A stretch of DNA of 64,000 nt from Uloborus plumipes (Eukaryota; Arthropoda; Arachnida; Araneae; Uloboridae). Below the pieces are notes generated by a model. It searched no databases, was not told the DNA's origin, and worked only from the letters and a program-made list of their open reading frames with translations. Location: assembly GCA_038373865.1 (NCBI GenBank), contig JAXGGA010001032.1:108772-172771 (forward strand), in the 5' to 3' direction. Below are positions 22,482 to 34,615 of the stretch, piece after piece; the first letter of the stretch is position 1; each line of letters begins with the position of its first letter. Position numbers and translations under genes: made by a program.

Positions 22482-23160
22482 TACTGTATTTCCCCGTATT
22501 AGCCGGCATGCCCCAAAATTCGAGGGTCAACAGATTTTCTATAATCCATAACTAGTCCTTTCCGGGCATGCTGGAAAAACCAAGGTTGGAAAAAAAAATT
22601 TATACTATCCCAAGAACACTAAAAACTTTAAAAATAATATAAGTTATGTACTAGTGTGCCAAGCACAAAAATCTAATCTACTCTTTTTATGAAAATTGAA
22701 TTATTGTCACCAAGTATAATTTTTTTCAACATATATTATCTAAATACATGTTTTATGGTCATTTGTGAACGGGAAATATTAAAATAAAATTTTCAAAAAA
22801 AGTGCCATCGTAGAAGCATAAAACATTAAGAAGTGATATCTGCATTTGCCGCTCAGTGCAGATATCACTTTTGTAACACGGCAGTATAGATCATTTTATT
22901 AATACAATTAAACGATTTAACTTTGTAAAAATGTTAATACATAGTAGTAAAATAACGCACCATGATTTATTTCACCTTGGAGGTCTGAAATTCATTGGTT
23001 TGCTTTTGAGAAAGACGTTTATTATTATTTTTCCCTATAGTGGTTTGCTTTGCGTTTGAAATTGAGGAGAGAAATTAATTTTTGTTTTGTTGCAAAATGA
23101 ACCTTAAACTATCCGGCAGACCGGAACCTCACTTTTTCTAGCATGCTGGCTAATACGGTA
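22482..23160. mobile_element. MITE-like element with CGTATTAGCC termini
   Basis: The left end, TACTGTATTTCCCCGTATTA followed by GCCGGCATGC, pairs with the right end GCATGCTGGCTAATACGGTA. The left end seems to carry a 10-bp internal duplication of its tip. No coding capacity. A 14-bp perfect hairpin lies inside at 22831-22870. Confidence 0.65.
22831..22870. repeat. perfect 14-bp hairpin
   Basis: AAGTGATATCTGCA and its exact complement TGCAGATATCACTT are separated by a 12-nt loop. Confidence 0.9.
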
Positions 23161-23940
23161 AGTTGAAATGAAATCAGAATAATAATTACAATTTTAAAGC
23201 AGTAAGATACTTTAATATTTTTAAGTGTTATGATAACTCCCTTTTTTATCTAAAAATAAACTTTTTGAGATCATTTCTCAAATACAAATTCTTCAAATAT
23301 TTATGAAAACAATTAAAAATTTTATGGAATACATGCTTTAAAGGAGCATTATTTGTGTGTAAAAGTGATACTGTCGAATCCTGAAAACTTACCAATTGCA
23401 AACATCAGGCACTGCAAAAAATCCAAGAACCCAGCTTTTCCAAACCTGATCATTCAGTCTATATTAGACCAAGTTTTCAGAACTCGACTGTATTTACTGC
23501 AATTGCGCAAAATCAAAGGAAGAATAAATGTGAAAAATTTGTTGAAAATTTGAAAACCAAGAAAACCCACAGGCTATAGGTGATACATAGCACCCCCACA
23601 ACCCCTCCCCCCGCAAGGGGGATGCAGGAGGCTAGGGTTCTACCCATAATTGGCCCAAGCCTTATCTATCGCGACCTGTCACCATGAATGGAAAGGGGTA
23701 GTAGATAAGGAGTGGACAATAGGTGCTGGAAGAGTGAACTGAACACCTGCTGTTTTCTTGGAATGAAGGGGAAATCATTTCAGAATAGGGATTTTTAGCA
23801 GGACTTAATGCGCTTATACCACGTGCTTATACCCTATATCTTAAAATTGAATTTCTGCGGTTCGTTCTTCGTTGATTCGTTCGAGGAGGCGACGGAAAAC
23901 TTCAGAATGATTTGCGCCATTATAGAAAGGTTTCATGTAA
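23161..23940. other. non-coding spacer
   Basis: One frame of 66 codons at 23353-23553 has no recognisable motif. A C/G-rich patch lies near 23590-23640. Nothing else seen. Confidence 0.5.
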
Positions 23941-24906
23941 GGGTCATTTCATGTAAAATGAGAAAAAAGTAGTGGCCGCATGGTAATAGATTTTTTATGA
24001 AATTTGGTATACAGGTTCATTTTATGCAAAAATAGAACTATCTAAAATAGTTTGGCTCAATATTTTTAATTTTAGTCGTTACATGCAACTGAAACGTGGC
24101 ATTATTTAGCATCATTCTGCACAAATGCTAAATGTTGTATGTTTGTAAACGTCATGTAAACGAAAAAAAATATATTGCCGAAATATATGGAATAAGGTTA
24201 TTTATCAGCCACGCATTTACTAGTTTGATTGCAATAGTTAATTTTTTACTGAGTTGTAAAAACTGAAAATAACACAGTTTTCTCAAAATTAAGCATTTTA
24301 GTTTTTATTCTCGAGCTTTAAAGAATGCATTAGCATTCGCTTACATTAATATCCAGTAAAGTTCCAGGTATCATAAAACAAATACCTTGCTTTTGGAGTT
24401 TCATTTAAACTCCTTTGTCCGCAAAATCAGCTTTAAACTTAGAGACATTTTGTAAAATGACGATTTTCCCCTTTGTTTAGACACAAAAATTTAAATGAGG
24501 AACACTTCGGACAACTGTCAATTTTGCAAAAATGTAGGGCATTATGTCTACTATTAGCTTCGAGAGTCAAAAAAGTGCATTTTTGATTCCCAAGTTTGAA
24601 AAAAAAAATCACAACAGCAGCATTCACTTGGGTCATTCCACGTGAAAGAAGTTGAGAAAAAAGTAGTGGCCACATGGTGATAGATTTTTATAAAATTTGG
24701 TACACAGGTTCATTTTGTGCATATATAAACATATCTAAAAGGTTTTGGCTTAAAATTTTCTATTTTAGGAGTTTCATGCAATTCAAAATTGGCACATCCT
24801 TCACACTAATAAACTAATATACACACTAATAAACTTCACACTAAATAAATGTTGCACTTTTGAACCCTTGTATTTTTTAACTAGTTAATGTGAACATAAA
24901 AGATAC

Positions 24907-26473
24907 GGGTCATTCCATATAAAATCAACAAATGGGCCATGCCGCACCATTTTTGATTTTGATCATACTTGGTAGGAAATATGCACCAATATTCTGTACC
25001 TCCAAACTGTTTTATTTTTTTCTCGAAAAAATTTTATTCTCCAGATATAACCATTTTTTTGTTCCGCCGATGAGTAAAATTCGGCATTTTTGATCTTTTT
25101 TCTAACAGCTCTGGTAAATTTACTTAAAGTGGTAGAAAGATCAAACATGGCTTATTTTGAAGCTAAAAGAATGAACTTTTATTTGTGCATAAAAAGAAAC
25201 GGTTTGGGTCTAAATATAAATTTTCCCGTGTCAATTCGCGGTTCAAAAAGTGCCGTTTTCGTCATTTAAAGCATGAAAAAATATATGAAGGACTGACAGT
25301 GGGGTTCTAATTTTTTTTCTCTTGCACCCAGTTATAGATACTAGAAGCACAGAAAAAAATTAGATGATACCAGTAGTCTTTCATTATGAAAAAATTGCTT
25401 AAACTTGAGAAAAAATGAAAATTGGCCTTTTTCACTCCCCAAAAACGGCCTGTGGAACAGGTAGTAAAAATTTACAAATGCATGGAGTAAAAAGGTGTTA
25501 CATTGCCCTTTAAAATGAAACAAAAACTGTCTTGTTATTCCAAGGCATTAAAGAGATATAAGCTTTCAAACTTTGAAAAAAAATGAAAAATATCCTTTTT
25601 CACTCCCCAAAAACGGCCTGTGGAACAGGTAGTAAGAATTTGAAAATGTATGGAGCAAGAAGGCATTACATTGAACTTTAAAAGGAAACAAAAACTGTCT
25701 TGTTATTCGAAGGCATTAAAGAGATATAAGCCTTCTAAGTTAGATGATTATTATGAAAAAATACATTAAACTTGAGAAAAAAATGAAAAATGGCCCTTTT
25801 CACTCCCCAAAAATAGCCTGTGGAACACTTAGTAAAAATTTGCAAATGCATGGAGGAGGAAGGCGCTACATTGCTCTTTAAATCGAAACAAAAACTGTCT
25901 TGTTATTTCCAGGCATCAAAGAGATAAGGCCCTCTGAAAATTGAAAATAATTGCTTTAATTTATGCTAAAAAATCTTGCACGAATGTAATGCCTTCAATG
26001 TAATGCCTTCTTGCTCCATACATTTTCAAATTCTTACTACCTGTTCCACAGGCCGTTTTTGGGGAGTGAAAAAGGATATTTTTCATTTTTTTTCAAAGTT
26101 TGAAAGCTTATATCGGGAAAATTTATATTTAGACTTAATACGGGAAAATTTATATTTAGACTTAACCCAAACCGTTTTTTTTTATGCACAAATGAAAGTT
26201 CATTCTTTTAGCTTCAAAATAAGCCATGTTTGATCTTTCTACCACTTTAAGTAAATTTACCAGAGCTGTTAGAAAAAAGATCAAAAATGCCGAATTTTAC
26301 TCATCGGCGGAACAAAAAAATGGCTATATCTCGAGAATAAAATTTTTTCGAGTAAAAAATAAAACAGTTTGGAGGTACAGAATATTGGTGCATATTTCCT
26401 ACCAAGTATGATCAAAATCAAAAATGGTGCGGCACGGAAATTTCTGAAAATTTGTTGATTTTATATGGAATGA
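24907..26473. mobile_element. 1.57-kb foldback element with internal repeats
   Basis: The left arm (GGGTCATTCCATATAAAATC...GGTGCATA-type block) is complementary to the right arm, which ends GATTTTATATGGAATGA; the block CCTACCAAGTATGATCAAAA near 26398 mirrors 24952-24971. Inside are three direct copies of a roughly 185-bp unit (CACTCCCCAAAAACGGCCTG, then TGGAACAGGTAGTAA) at about 25433, 25602 and 25800, plus an inverted copy near 26030. A 32-bp tandem duplication lies at 26113-26164. No transposase. Confidence 0.85.
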
Positions 26474-26600
26474 ATGATTTTATATGGAATAAAGATTTTA
26501 TATATTTGTAATTTTTGGAGAAGGGCGATTTATCGGTTTACGGTAACGTTTTAAAAGTCATGATAATTAACGGTTAACTGCACTAGTAAAACCTAAAATA

Positions 26601-27818
26601 CACTGAAGTGACAAAAGTCATGGGATAGCAATATGCAAATTTTCAGATGGCAGTAGCATCGCATAGAACAGGTATAAATGCGCAGTGCTTTTACAGAGCT
26701 TTCATTTCTGTTCAAGTTATTCATGTGAAGAGGTTTTAACGTGATGATGACCGCACGACGTGAATTAACAGACTTTGAACGCGGAATGTTAGTTGGAGCT
26801 AGACGCATGGGTCATGCCATTTCGGAAATCGTTAGAGAATTCAACATTCCCAGATCCACTGTGTCAAGATTGTGCCGAGAGTATGAAATTTCAGGCATAA
26901 CATCCCACCATGGACAGCGCAGTGGTCGACCGCCTGCACTTAAAGATCGAGACCGGCGACGTCTGCAAAGAGTCGTAAATTCTAACAGACAAGCAACACT
27001 GCGTCAAATCACCGTAGAAATCAATGTGGGACGTACAATGGACGTGTCTGCTAGAACTGTGCGGAGAAATTTGGATTTCTTGGGCTATTCCAGCAGAAGA
27101 CCGACTCGAGTGCCTTTACTGACAGAACGACATCGCTTGCAGCGACTCTCGTGGGCACGTGAGCATATCGGTTGGTCCCTAGATGAATGGAAAACCGTGG
27201 CCTGGTCCGATGAGTCACGATTTCAGCTGGTAAGAGCCGATGGTAGGGTTCGAGTGTGGCGCAGACCCCACGAAGCCATGGACCCAAACTGTCAGCAAGG
27301 CACTGTTCAAGCTGGTGGTGGCTCCGTAATGGTGTGGGCTGTTTTTTCATGGCATGGACTTGGTCCTCTAGTGCGACTGGACCGAACATTGACTGGAAAT
27401 GATTATGTGCAGCTACTTGGAGATCACTTGCAGCCATTCATGGACTTCATGTACCCAAACAACGATGGGATTTTTATGGATGACAATGCGCCATGTCACC
27501 GGGCCACAACTGTTCGCAATTGGTTTGAAGAAAATTCTGGACAATTCCAACGAATGATTTGGCCACCTAGATCGCCCGACATGAATCCCATTGAGCATTT
27601 ATGGGACACCATCGAGAGGTCTGTTCGTGCCCAAAATCCTGCCCCATCAACGCTTTCACAATTATGGACGTCTATCGAGACAGCATGGCTCAATATTCCT
27701 GCAGAAGACTTCCAACGACTTGTTGAGTCCATGCCACGTCGAGTTGTTGCACTTCGCCGGGCAAAAGGAGGGCCGACACGATATTAAGAGGTATCCCATG
27801 ACTTTTGTCACTTCAGTG
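26601..27818 (+). mobile_element. intact Tc1/mariner element, DD36E type
   Basis: The 1218-bp element is bounded by TA on both sides (26599-26600, 27819-27820). The terminal repeats begin CACTGAAGTGACAAAAGTCA on both strands and match for about 27 bp. A single uninterrupted transposase frame fills it. Length, repeat size and acidic-residue spacing resemble the Incomer (DD36E) group as I remember it. Confidence 0.95.
26741..27787 (+). CDS. Tc1/mariner transposase (DD36E), 348 aa
   Basis: Cut-and-paste transposase acting on the flanking 27-bp repeats. The N-terminus (residues 1-60) has paired helix-turn-helix character (HAISEIVREFNIPRSTVSRL), followed by a GRPP linker (residues 62-65) and a second HTH (about 70-120). 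The DDE catalytic domain has D157 (WSDESRF), D248 (FMDDNAPCH) and E285 (SPDMNPIEHLWD). 36 residues separate the last two, against 34 in classical Tc1. The C-terminus is MPRRVVALRRAKGGPTRY. Length is normal for the family and there is no stop or frameshift. The first of three consecutive Met codons is used; Met2 or Met3 could serve equally well. Local G+C is clearly higher than in the surroundings, as expected for a recent arrival. Confidence 0.95.
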   Translation: MMMTARRELTDFERGMLVGARRMGHAISEIVREFNIPRSTVSRLCREYEISGITSHHGQRSGRPPALKDRDRRRLQRVVNSNRQATLRQITVEINVGRTMDVSARTVRRNLDFLGYSSRRPTRVPLLTERHRLQRLSWAREHIGWSLDEWKTVAWSDESRFQLVRADGRVRVWRRPHEAMDPNCQQGTVQAGGGSVMVWAVFSWHGLGPLVRLDRTLTGNDYVQLLGDHLQPFMDFMYPNNDGIFMDDNAPCHRATTVRNWFEENSGQFQRMIWPPRSPDMNPIEHLWDTIERSVRAQNPAPSTLSQLWTSIETAWLNIPAEDFQRLVESMPRRVVALRRAKGGPTRY

Positions 27819-29396
27819 TATTTCATTTTCAACAAAATTGAAGATTTTCATTATTTTTTCACGCAAAAAGGAATTCAGTTGCATAATTTAAATTAATTCC
27901 CAACAATGTGTTAACTTTCATAGAAATAATACCTAAATTTTTGAAGCTGTATTTTAATTCTTTTGTTTTCAAAATATTTTTTGAACTTAAGTATATTTCG
28001 TAAAACGATCACTTTCGCCTTTAAGTTGGCACAAAACTTTATATGAAGGACACTTTGGAAATTGCTCCAATTTTACAAGGATATAGGCCATTATGTCTAC
28101 AATTTGTGAAGAAGCTCGATAGTGCCTTTTTGATTTCTTAGCTTTGTATTAAATAGACAGAAACAACACTTTCTTCATATTTTATGTGAAGCTCGAGGAA
28201 TTCAAAGGAACAGATAAACGACTAAAGGAGCAAAATCAAGTGTATTCAGCATTAATTTCAATTTCTAAAAAATGTGCAGGTATGATGTGGAACTTATGGG
28301 GGGGGGGGGGATCTTGTGGATAAAAGTTATATCTCCAGAAATACAAATAATAATATAATCAATAAATGGATGAAATAGTAGATGTTTTTTCTAATTTTTA
28401 TTCTGTCCAAAAAGTTTCTTTTAATCTCCATGAAGATTTGCTCAGATACTGAAATGATAGGTTTTATCTCAAGTAACCTGTTATTTTTTCTCCACATCAC
28501 GGGTGGAGATTGTTAAAAAAAAGCAACTTTTACTTGCACAATTAAATATAATTTTTCATACTGGAATACAATACACTTCACAATAATTATGGAAAGGCTT
28601 CAGCAAATACTTTATAAACACTCTTTCAAGAAAAGGAAACACGAAAGAAATGATTAAGTCTTTCTAAACTTACAATAAATGGTTTCATTGATGAAATTTT
28701 ACCTGAATTCAAGTTATTCTAATGACAAAAATACGCAAAAAAGCACTAATTAAAATTTGATATTAAATAAAAGACACTTCAACAAGCTCCGTAAAAAAAA
28801 TGAGCAAATTAGGAGCATTCCCTTTTGTTCAAACTAGCATGTGAAAAAGTGAAAGAACTGAAAATTTCGATAAATTTCAATTTTTCAAAGTACGATTTCA
28901 TCATTAAAAAATTTGACACCAATTATTAACTTAGCCCAGGTAATTAGTAATAGATAGTTTTACGCTCTGTATTGCTTTTTTCTCTTATTTTTTCATTCAA
29001 AAGGCTAGCAGAGTTGTTTGAATCCTGAAGAAAACAGAACAGATTTCAATCTTTGTTAATATCTCAGACTTAATGAAAGCTCCAAATAAATTTAATTTTC
29101 ATCTTTACTGACAGAAATTTTTCCAGAGAATGTGAAAATATTATTTTTTTAAATACATATGTATGTTTATAACTTTAAGAGTTATAGAGTCACAAACTGG
29201 CTGTCATGAACTCTGAAAATTTAGGCTTAGCGTAAGCCTTAATTTCTGATGTCAATAGCAAAGCAACAAATAGTTTTTAAACTTTCATACTTTGCATTTC
29301 CTCATAGATATGCATGATTTACCGTAATAAAAATTTTCATTGAAATCTGTGACATGTGAGCCACAGCCGATTTGCTCATTTCGCATGGAATGACCC

Positions 29397-32077
29397 CCGT
29401 AAGAGAACAACAAAAATAAGTTACAAAAAGAATTAAAAAAACTAAAGCTCTAATAATTTCGAATATTTTGTTCCTTTGATCCAAAAGTCTTTTTGATTTT
29501 GGGAGACGAGCGTATTGGAGTTTCATTTTGTCCATTTTTATCATGCAATTATTATTACTTACGTTGCTATTATAATTCGGCAATTTGTCGGCATTAAATG
29601 TTTTATATGGAATTTTCTTTTGAATTTTTTTATGGTTTAAAAATAAATTTGTCTCAGACAGAAATGATATTTTTTTTCCTTTAAACGAACGGACTTGTTT
29701 TTATTTTAAAGATTGTTCAATGTTTTAAAGACGTTTTTTGTTTGGAGAAACTATAAAAAGCTTTTTAAGGAATGAAAATTCAATTTTTCGATACCGAGTA
29801 TGAAAGTAAAAATGCCTTATATGCTAACTTATTTTTGGAATAGTCGTTTAGCAAGAGCATTTTTTTATTATAACTGCTTATCTCATTATAACTGCTACGT
29901 CTAGGTTAGGGTATTAGATTAATTGGTGGGATAAGCTTTTTAATTTAAGCCAATACCAAAATAAATAATAGCTACTATAAACTTAATCGTTATAAAATAA
30001 AGAAGCTAATTTCGGGGCTTAATTTATGCAAGCGTTGAATTGTTAATAAAACTTTTTGAAACTTTAAAAATAACCCAGTAAATATTATCACAGGAAATTT
30101 TAATCTCCCCCCCCCCCTCCCCGCCCAATAATTTTCTTGATTCAAGTCATCAATTCAAAAACCGTTTCTTAAAGCTTTTTTGCTCCATTGGTAAAAAAAT
30201 AACTTCAGAACTTCACCTTCTTGATTCATATATCATTTGCTTCATAACCTTTATTTTTTTCAATATTAGTTAATGTCTTAGTTTGATCTAAGTTTTTTCT
30301 TTATCCTAGCACACATTTTGAATAAATGTTCTTTAAATTCCGTATACGAACTACAGAACTTAATGCATATGCAAAAAACATTTTTGTACAATTTTCGCCT
30401 AAATTTTCATTTTACCCACCCTCAAAAGTACATTCAGCTGTATTTCTGCTCATCTACAAGTGAATGTGTACCAATCAATGTATGGGCAGCCGAAATATCC
30501 ATTTTGACCATCACCGAGTGAAGTAATGTGAGTTTTCCCGTGAAGTCTGTATGTATACGTTAGTATGTGTGTAAATTGTATACGTATTTCAAAAACTATA
30601 TACTGTAGAAGGTGTAAGTTTTGTGCACAAGGTATGTGTGTGTAGTATCTTGTTATGCTCCTCCCTTTGTCAGCTGGGAGATATATTCTCAAAATGACAA
30701 TAAAAATGAGTTGCTGAATTCTTCGTTCATGCGATGTAATGGCGTACGGTTCAAAACAATTAAAATGCTACAGCTTACTCAATTTTGATGGTACAGAAAA
30801 AAGAATGGTATTTTTGTAATCAGTAAAGCATTTCCAACTGTATGGGATATAGGGGAGGGGGGGGGGTTGAATTTAAAATTTAAAAAGCGTCGTCTTTCGT
30901 AGGTCTTTCTAAATTTTTTTGCGATGTCCGGCTGGTGATTGTGATTATCACTGTGGTTCACCATGTTAGTCCCTATTAATGTTATTCTTGCTGTGCACAA
31001 ACGGTTTGTGCACTTCCAATGAGACGTATCATTTTTTACGTGAATGTATTCGGAACATATAATCTTTGCATACTAATAGTTTTCCTCCTCTTTCTGAATC
31101 AACAAAACCGAACTCCATTTTAGTGCTGGATGCACTTGCAGTATGGAGGAAAGATATCAAAAATGACCAGCACGTGGTAGGGCAGGGGAAAGGTTAACCA
31201 GGAAAAATCCCTAAGTTTCCCTATCTTGCTCTCTCCTCCTTTCGATTGACACTAATCCGCTCCGGAAGGCGTGCTCACTCGTCAAGTTTATGCTTGAATA
31301 GAGGGGTGGGCCAATTATTGGGGACACCGAGGCTAGAGGGCACATGACCCAGGAAAATAACACTATGAGGTACAAAGGAAAACTAATTTTTTCTTTTATA
31401 GGAAGGAGGGGCACAACCGAATCTATGTAACTACTGAGTGATGCTTTTTACAACTGAAACTTTACCATTATCTTTAATTTTACCTATAAAGTCAGTCGAA
31501 AAACTCGAGAATTCCTGCATATAATCATGGAAAAGTTTTGCTCTTGTTAAATAAAAAAAGATGTTTGATTGGGAGACAGAGAGGAGATTATTTGCAGTTA
31601 CAATTGAACCTCGTTAATTTGAACAGGCTTAAAACTAAGTACTGCCAAAATTGACTGCATTTCTGATCTCCGTCCTTCTATTTGTTGCTTATTGTTCGCC
31701 ACATAAGAACAACAGTTAAGACAAATGGATTTTAAAGGTTTTTAGTGTTTGTTTTACCGAGGTTCGAAAAATTTTTTCAAATATAAATAGATAAAACTTC
31801 TTACTACTTTTAACAAAACAGAAATTTTAAATAGCTACCATAGCAAGAGAAAATACAAACATACACGGAGCGCTAACATTCGCTGCCCATACGTGTGCAT
31901 CATCCGTTAATCATTAATTAATATCAATCTTAAACATTGGCTATCATAAAAATTTGCAGATAAATAAATGAAAAAAGTTAACCTCTTTCTGTTATGGACA
32001 CAAGATTGAAAGCAAAAGGCATTATCCAAGCAAAAATTTCATCTTCCCTCTGTACATGGTTTTTATACCCTACAGTG
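29397..32077. other. non-coding interior of the inverted copy, right part
   Basis: No gene recognised. C and G runs occur near 30107-30119 and 30855-30866. TTGAACCTCGTTAATTTGAA near 31609 resembles a Tigger-type terminus, without a clear partner. Confidence 0.45.
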
Positions 32078-32370
32078 TGGCCGTGGTAGCCCGATCGGTA
32101 AGGCGTTGGACTCGTGACCAAAGGGAGCCGGGTTCGATCCCCAGCCGATCAAAAATCCACCGTCTTGATTAATGGTGGCTGGGGGAGGCTAAAAATGTCG
32201 TGGTCACAAAGTCCTCTAAGTGAAACGATACCTCTGGGGGTGCTGGGCCAAGGGTTTGCTCGACCCTTGGTTCTGGTTCAAAAAGAACAGAGCGATATTC
32301 AGGGCCCTATCCCGGTTAAACTACGAAATGTGGTAGGTACGGGGGACCCTGGAGTGTGTGAATGTATATC
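32078..32370 (+). repeat. tRNA-derived SINE
   Basis: The head GTGGCCGTGGTAGCCCGATC...CCGGGTTCGATCCCCAGCC carries a clear A box (TAGCCCGATCGGTAAGG) and B box (GGTTCGATCCC). It is followed by a body of about 210 bp, rich in GGTGGCTGGGGGAGG and CCTGGAGTGTGTGAATG. The 131-codon frame through it is a by-product. RNA polymerase III transcription is expected from the head. Confidence 0.85.
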
Positions 32371-33720
32371 CTACAGTTTTAAATTGTGTGTTCAGATAAG
32401 TCACAATTTTATTTCACTGGAAAGCAACACAGAGATATCGTTAACAATACATCTACCTGCTCTCAAAATAATATTTTTCTTGCTTTGCACACATACGACA
32501 AATAATTGACAAAAACATTTACTAATTACTACCGATGGAAAAGTGATGAATATGTGTCATTTCAGATGATGAAGCTTAGCAATAAAAAAATAATAAAAAA
32601 AAAACCTAAATTTCACATAAAAGAAATTCGTTTAGCGAAAATTCTGACAAGCCTACATGAAAGAGGTAGAAGCATGAAGGGGCCTCCATAATTAATGCAG
32701 AGCAGACACAAATATAGACTAACATGCAGAAATATTTACTTATAAAATTTTTACTTTCATGCAAACTGGACTATAAATTTACTAATATTTGAGAGACGAA
32801 ATTTTCTTAGATATTCAATAACTTTATATAAACAATTTTAAATATAAAAGAGCATACACAGTAGAATCTTGTCAGGAGAAAAGCAATCAATAAATATGCG
32901 AAATAAATAGCATAAATAGATAATAAACTGAAAGAAACATACGATATTGTAACGAGTCCGTAGCACTCGTGTCAAAACATGCGCAGCTCTTTAATGGTGG
33001 CTGGGGGAGGCTAAAAATGTCGTGGTCACAAAGTCCTCTAAGTGAAACGATACCTCTGGGGGTGCTGGGCCAAGGGTTTGCTCGACCCTTGGTTCTGGTT
33101 CAAAAAGAACAGAGCGATATTCAGGGCCCTATCCCGGTTAAACTACGAAATGTGGTAGGTACGGGGGACCCTGGAGTGTGTGAATGTATATCCTACAGTT
33201 TTAAATTGTGTGTTCAGATAAGTCACAATTTTATTTCACTGGGAAAGCAACCACAGAAGAATATTCGTTAACAATACATCTACCCTGCATCATCAAACTA
33301 ATTAATTTTTCTTTGGATGCCGGTAAACACATTACGACAAATAATTGGAGAAAAATTTATCATTTAAAAAAACTCTTCAAATTCACTAATTAAGAATTCG
33401 TAAAATTCCACAAAAAAAGTTTGGGAACCCCAAGCCTACATGAAAGAGGGTAGAAGCATGAAGGGGCCTCCATAATTAATGCAGAGCAGACACAAATATA
33501 GACTAACATGCAGAAAATATTTACTTATAAAATTTTTACTTTCATGCAAACCTTGGACTATAATTTCTAATATTAGAACAAATTTCTTAGATATTCAATA
33601 ATTTATATAAAAAATTTTAAATATAAAAGAGCATACACAGTAGAATTTTCCAGAAAAAGCAATCAATAAATATGCGAAATAAATACATAAATAATAATAA
33701 CCTGAAAGAAACATACGATA
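32171..33720. repeat. imperfect tandem duplication, ~0.77 kb units
   Basis: Unit 1 is about 32171-32946, unit 2 about 32993-33720, joined by about 46 bp of unrelated sequence. Matching landmarks are AATGGTGGCTGGGGGAGGC (32171/32993), GCCTACATGAAAGAGG (32651/33434) and GAAACATACGATAT near the ends. The offset shrinks from 822 to 783 to 774 through scattered small indels. Unit 2 lacks the SINE's tRNA head. The first ~240 bp are nearly identical while the rest differs mainly by one-base indels. Confidence 0.9.
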
Positions 33721-34269
33721 TGAACAATGCTTTAAAATAGAGAGGGAGCAATGAAAAATGCACGGAAGCTTTTTTTTCTTCTTCTTCTTTTCGCTTTAAC
33801 ACGATAACAACAATAAATGCAACAGAAACATATTTAATTCGGATAAAAGTAATCTAAGCGAAACAAGTCAAGAAGCAAAAACTATAAAATGAACAAATAT
33901 CTAAAAAATAACTAAATAGTTCATGCATCATTGCAGTTAGCAGCTATTCGGTACAGAAATTAAATAACAATACTGCAGAATTGTCAGTAACTTAATCAAT
34001 TAATACGAATAAAAATCATGAAAGATATGTTTGGAACACAAAATAAACCTAAAAATATAAAGATTTATTACTTAAGGATACTTTGAACTTCTAAAAACTT
34101 TCGTAAACAAAAGTCAGTAACCGGCGTGATGCGAAGCATATACTTCACTGCAAGTCCAAACGGAAAATGATTCGTTCAGTTAGGGAAAAGAAATGCTTAA
34201 GTTTTCGAACAGAAATAAATATTTATTTGATTTTCAATTTAAAACCCTTTCATCACATAATTTAATTGC
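33721..34269. other. non-coding spacer before the transposon end
   Basis: AT-rich; the Lys/Glu-rich minus frame at 33617-33802 arises from a TTC/CTT run near 33770-33795. No gene seen. Confidence 0.5.
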
Positions 34270-34591
34270 TCACTTAAGAAGATACGCATCATTTTTCAGA
34301 CAACTTTCAAAATCGGTTGAACATCAAACGCCATCTTCAGCCCAATATTGGCTTTCCAGAATTCAACCACTATTGCGCCAACATTGTCCGACAGTCTAAA
34401 GACCATAATGCATGCCCACTTTTCAGCCATTATTGGCACATTATTGCATGCCAAGATAAGTACAATATTGTCAATACAGTGTAGAGCCAATATTGGCTGA
34501 ACCTTGCGAAAGCTGGCCCAATATTGGCCAGGATATAGCCAATATGAACAATCTCACGCCAATATTGAGCCAAGCTAAAATGCTGCTTGGG
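34270..34591 (-). repeat. subterminal repeats of the inverted copy (left-end type)
   Basis: Complement of 3452-3770: CTTAAGAAGATACGCATCAT, then GTTGAACATCAAACG, then AATATTGGC-type motifs with GCCAATATTGGC near 34487, ending GCTGCTTGGG. Confidence 0.85.
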
Positions 34592-34615
34592 AGCATATTA
34601 GCAGACAGTTTGCTG

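Larger units (their letters stand above)
23941..29396. mobile_element. possible composite of GGGTCATTCC-family repeats
   Basis: Family ends occur at 23941 (GGGTCATTTCATGTAAAATG), 24630 (GGGTCATTCCACGTGAAAG), 24907, and inverted at about 26467 and 29387-29396 (GGAATGACCC). The outermost pair shares GGTCATTYCATG then AAATGAG in inverse orientation. Stretches at 24420-24590 and 27980-28150 are diverged direct repeats (GTAAAA, GACACTT, GCCATTATGTCTAC-like blocks). This may be one old 5.5-kb element or several overlapping ones; the outer boundary is inference. Confidence 0.4.
20094..34591 (-). mobile_element. second, inverted copy of the CCCAAGCAGC transposon (14.5 kb, no transposase)
   Basis: At 20094 the sequence CCCAAGCAGCATCGAATCTT matches the complement of the right end at 19548; at 34591 the complement of the left end finishes GCTGCTTGGG. 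Both ends are flanked by AG (20092-20093 and 34592-34593), a 2-bp duplication. End homology extends some 300 bp on each side. The interior shows no transposase or DUF4806 exons on either strand. It has been filled by a MITE, a GGGTCATTCC-type composite, a Tc1 element and a duplicated SINE region. It is either a non-autonomous derivative with unrelated interior or a heavily eroded copy; two solo ends are possible but the matching duplication argues against that. Confidence 0.78.

Noticed and set aside
24963..26411. Two near-identical 61-aa proteins (MFDLSTTLSKFTRAV...) on opposite strands
   Set aside because: Arms of the foldback at 24907-26473; the similarity comes from DNA palindromy, not from gene duplication.
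32114..33271. Two similar proteins of 131 and 100 aa (GGWGRLKMSWSQSPLSE...)
   Set aside because: They lie in the body of a tRNA-derived SINE and its duplicate; no start context or domain supports a gene.
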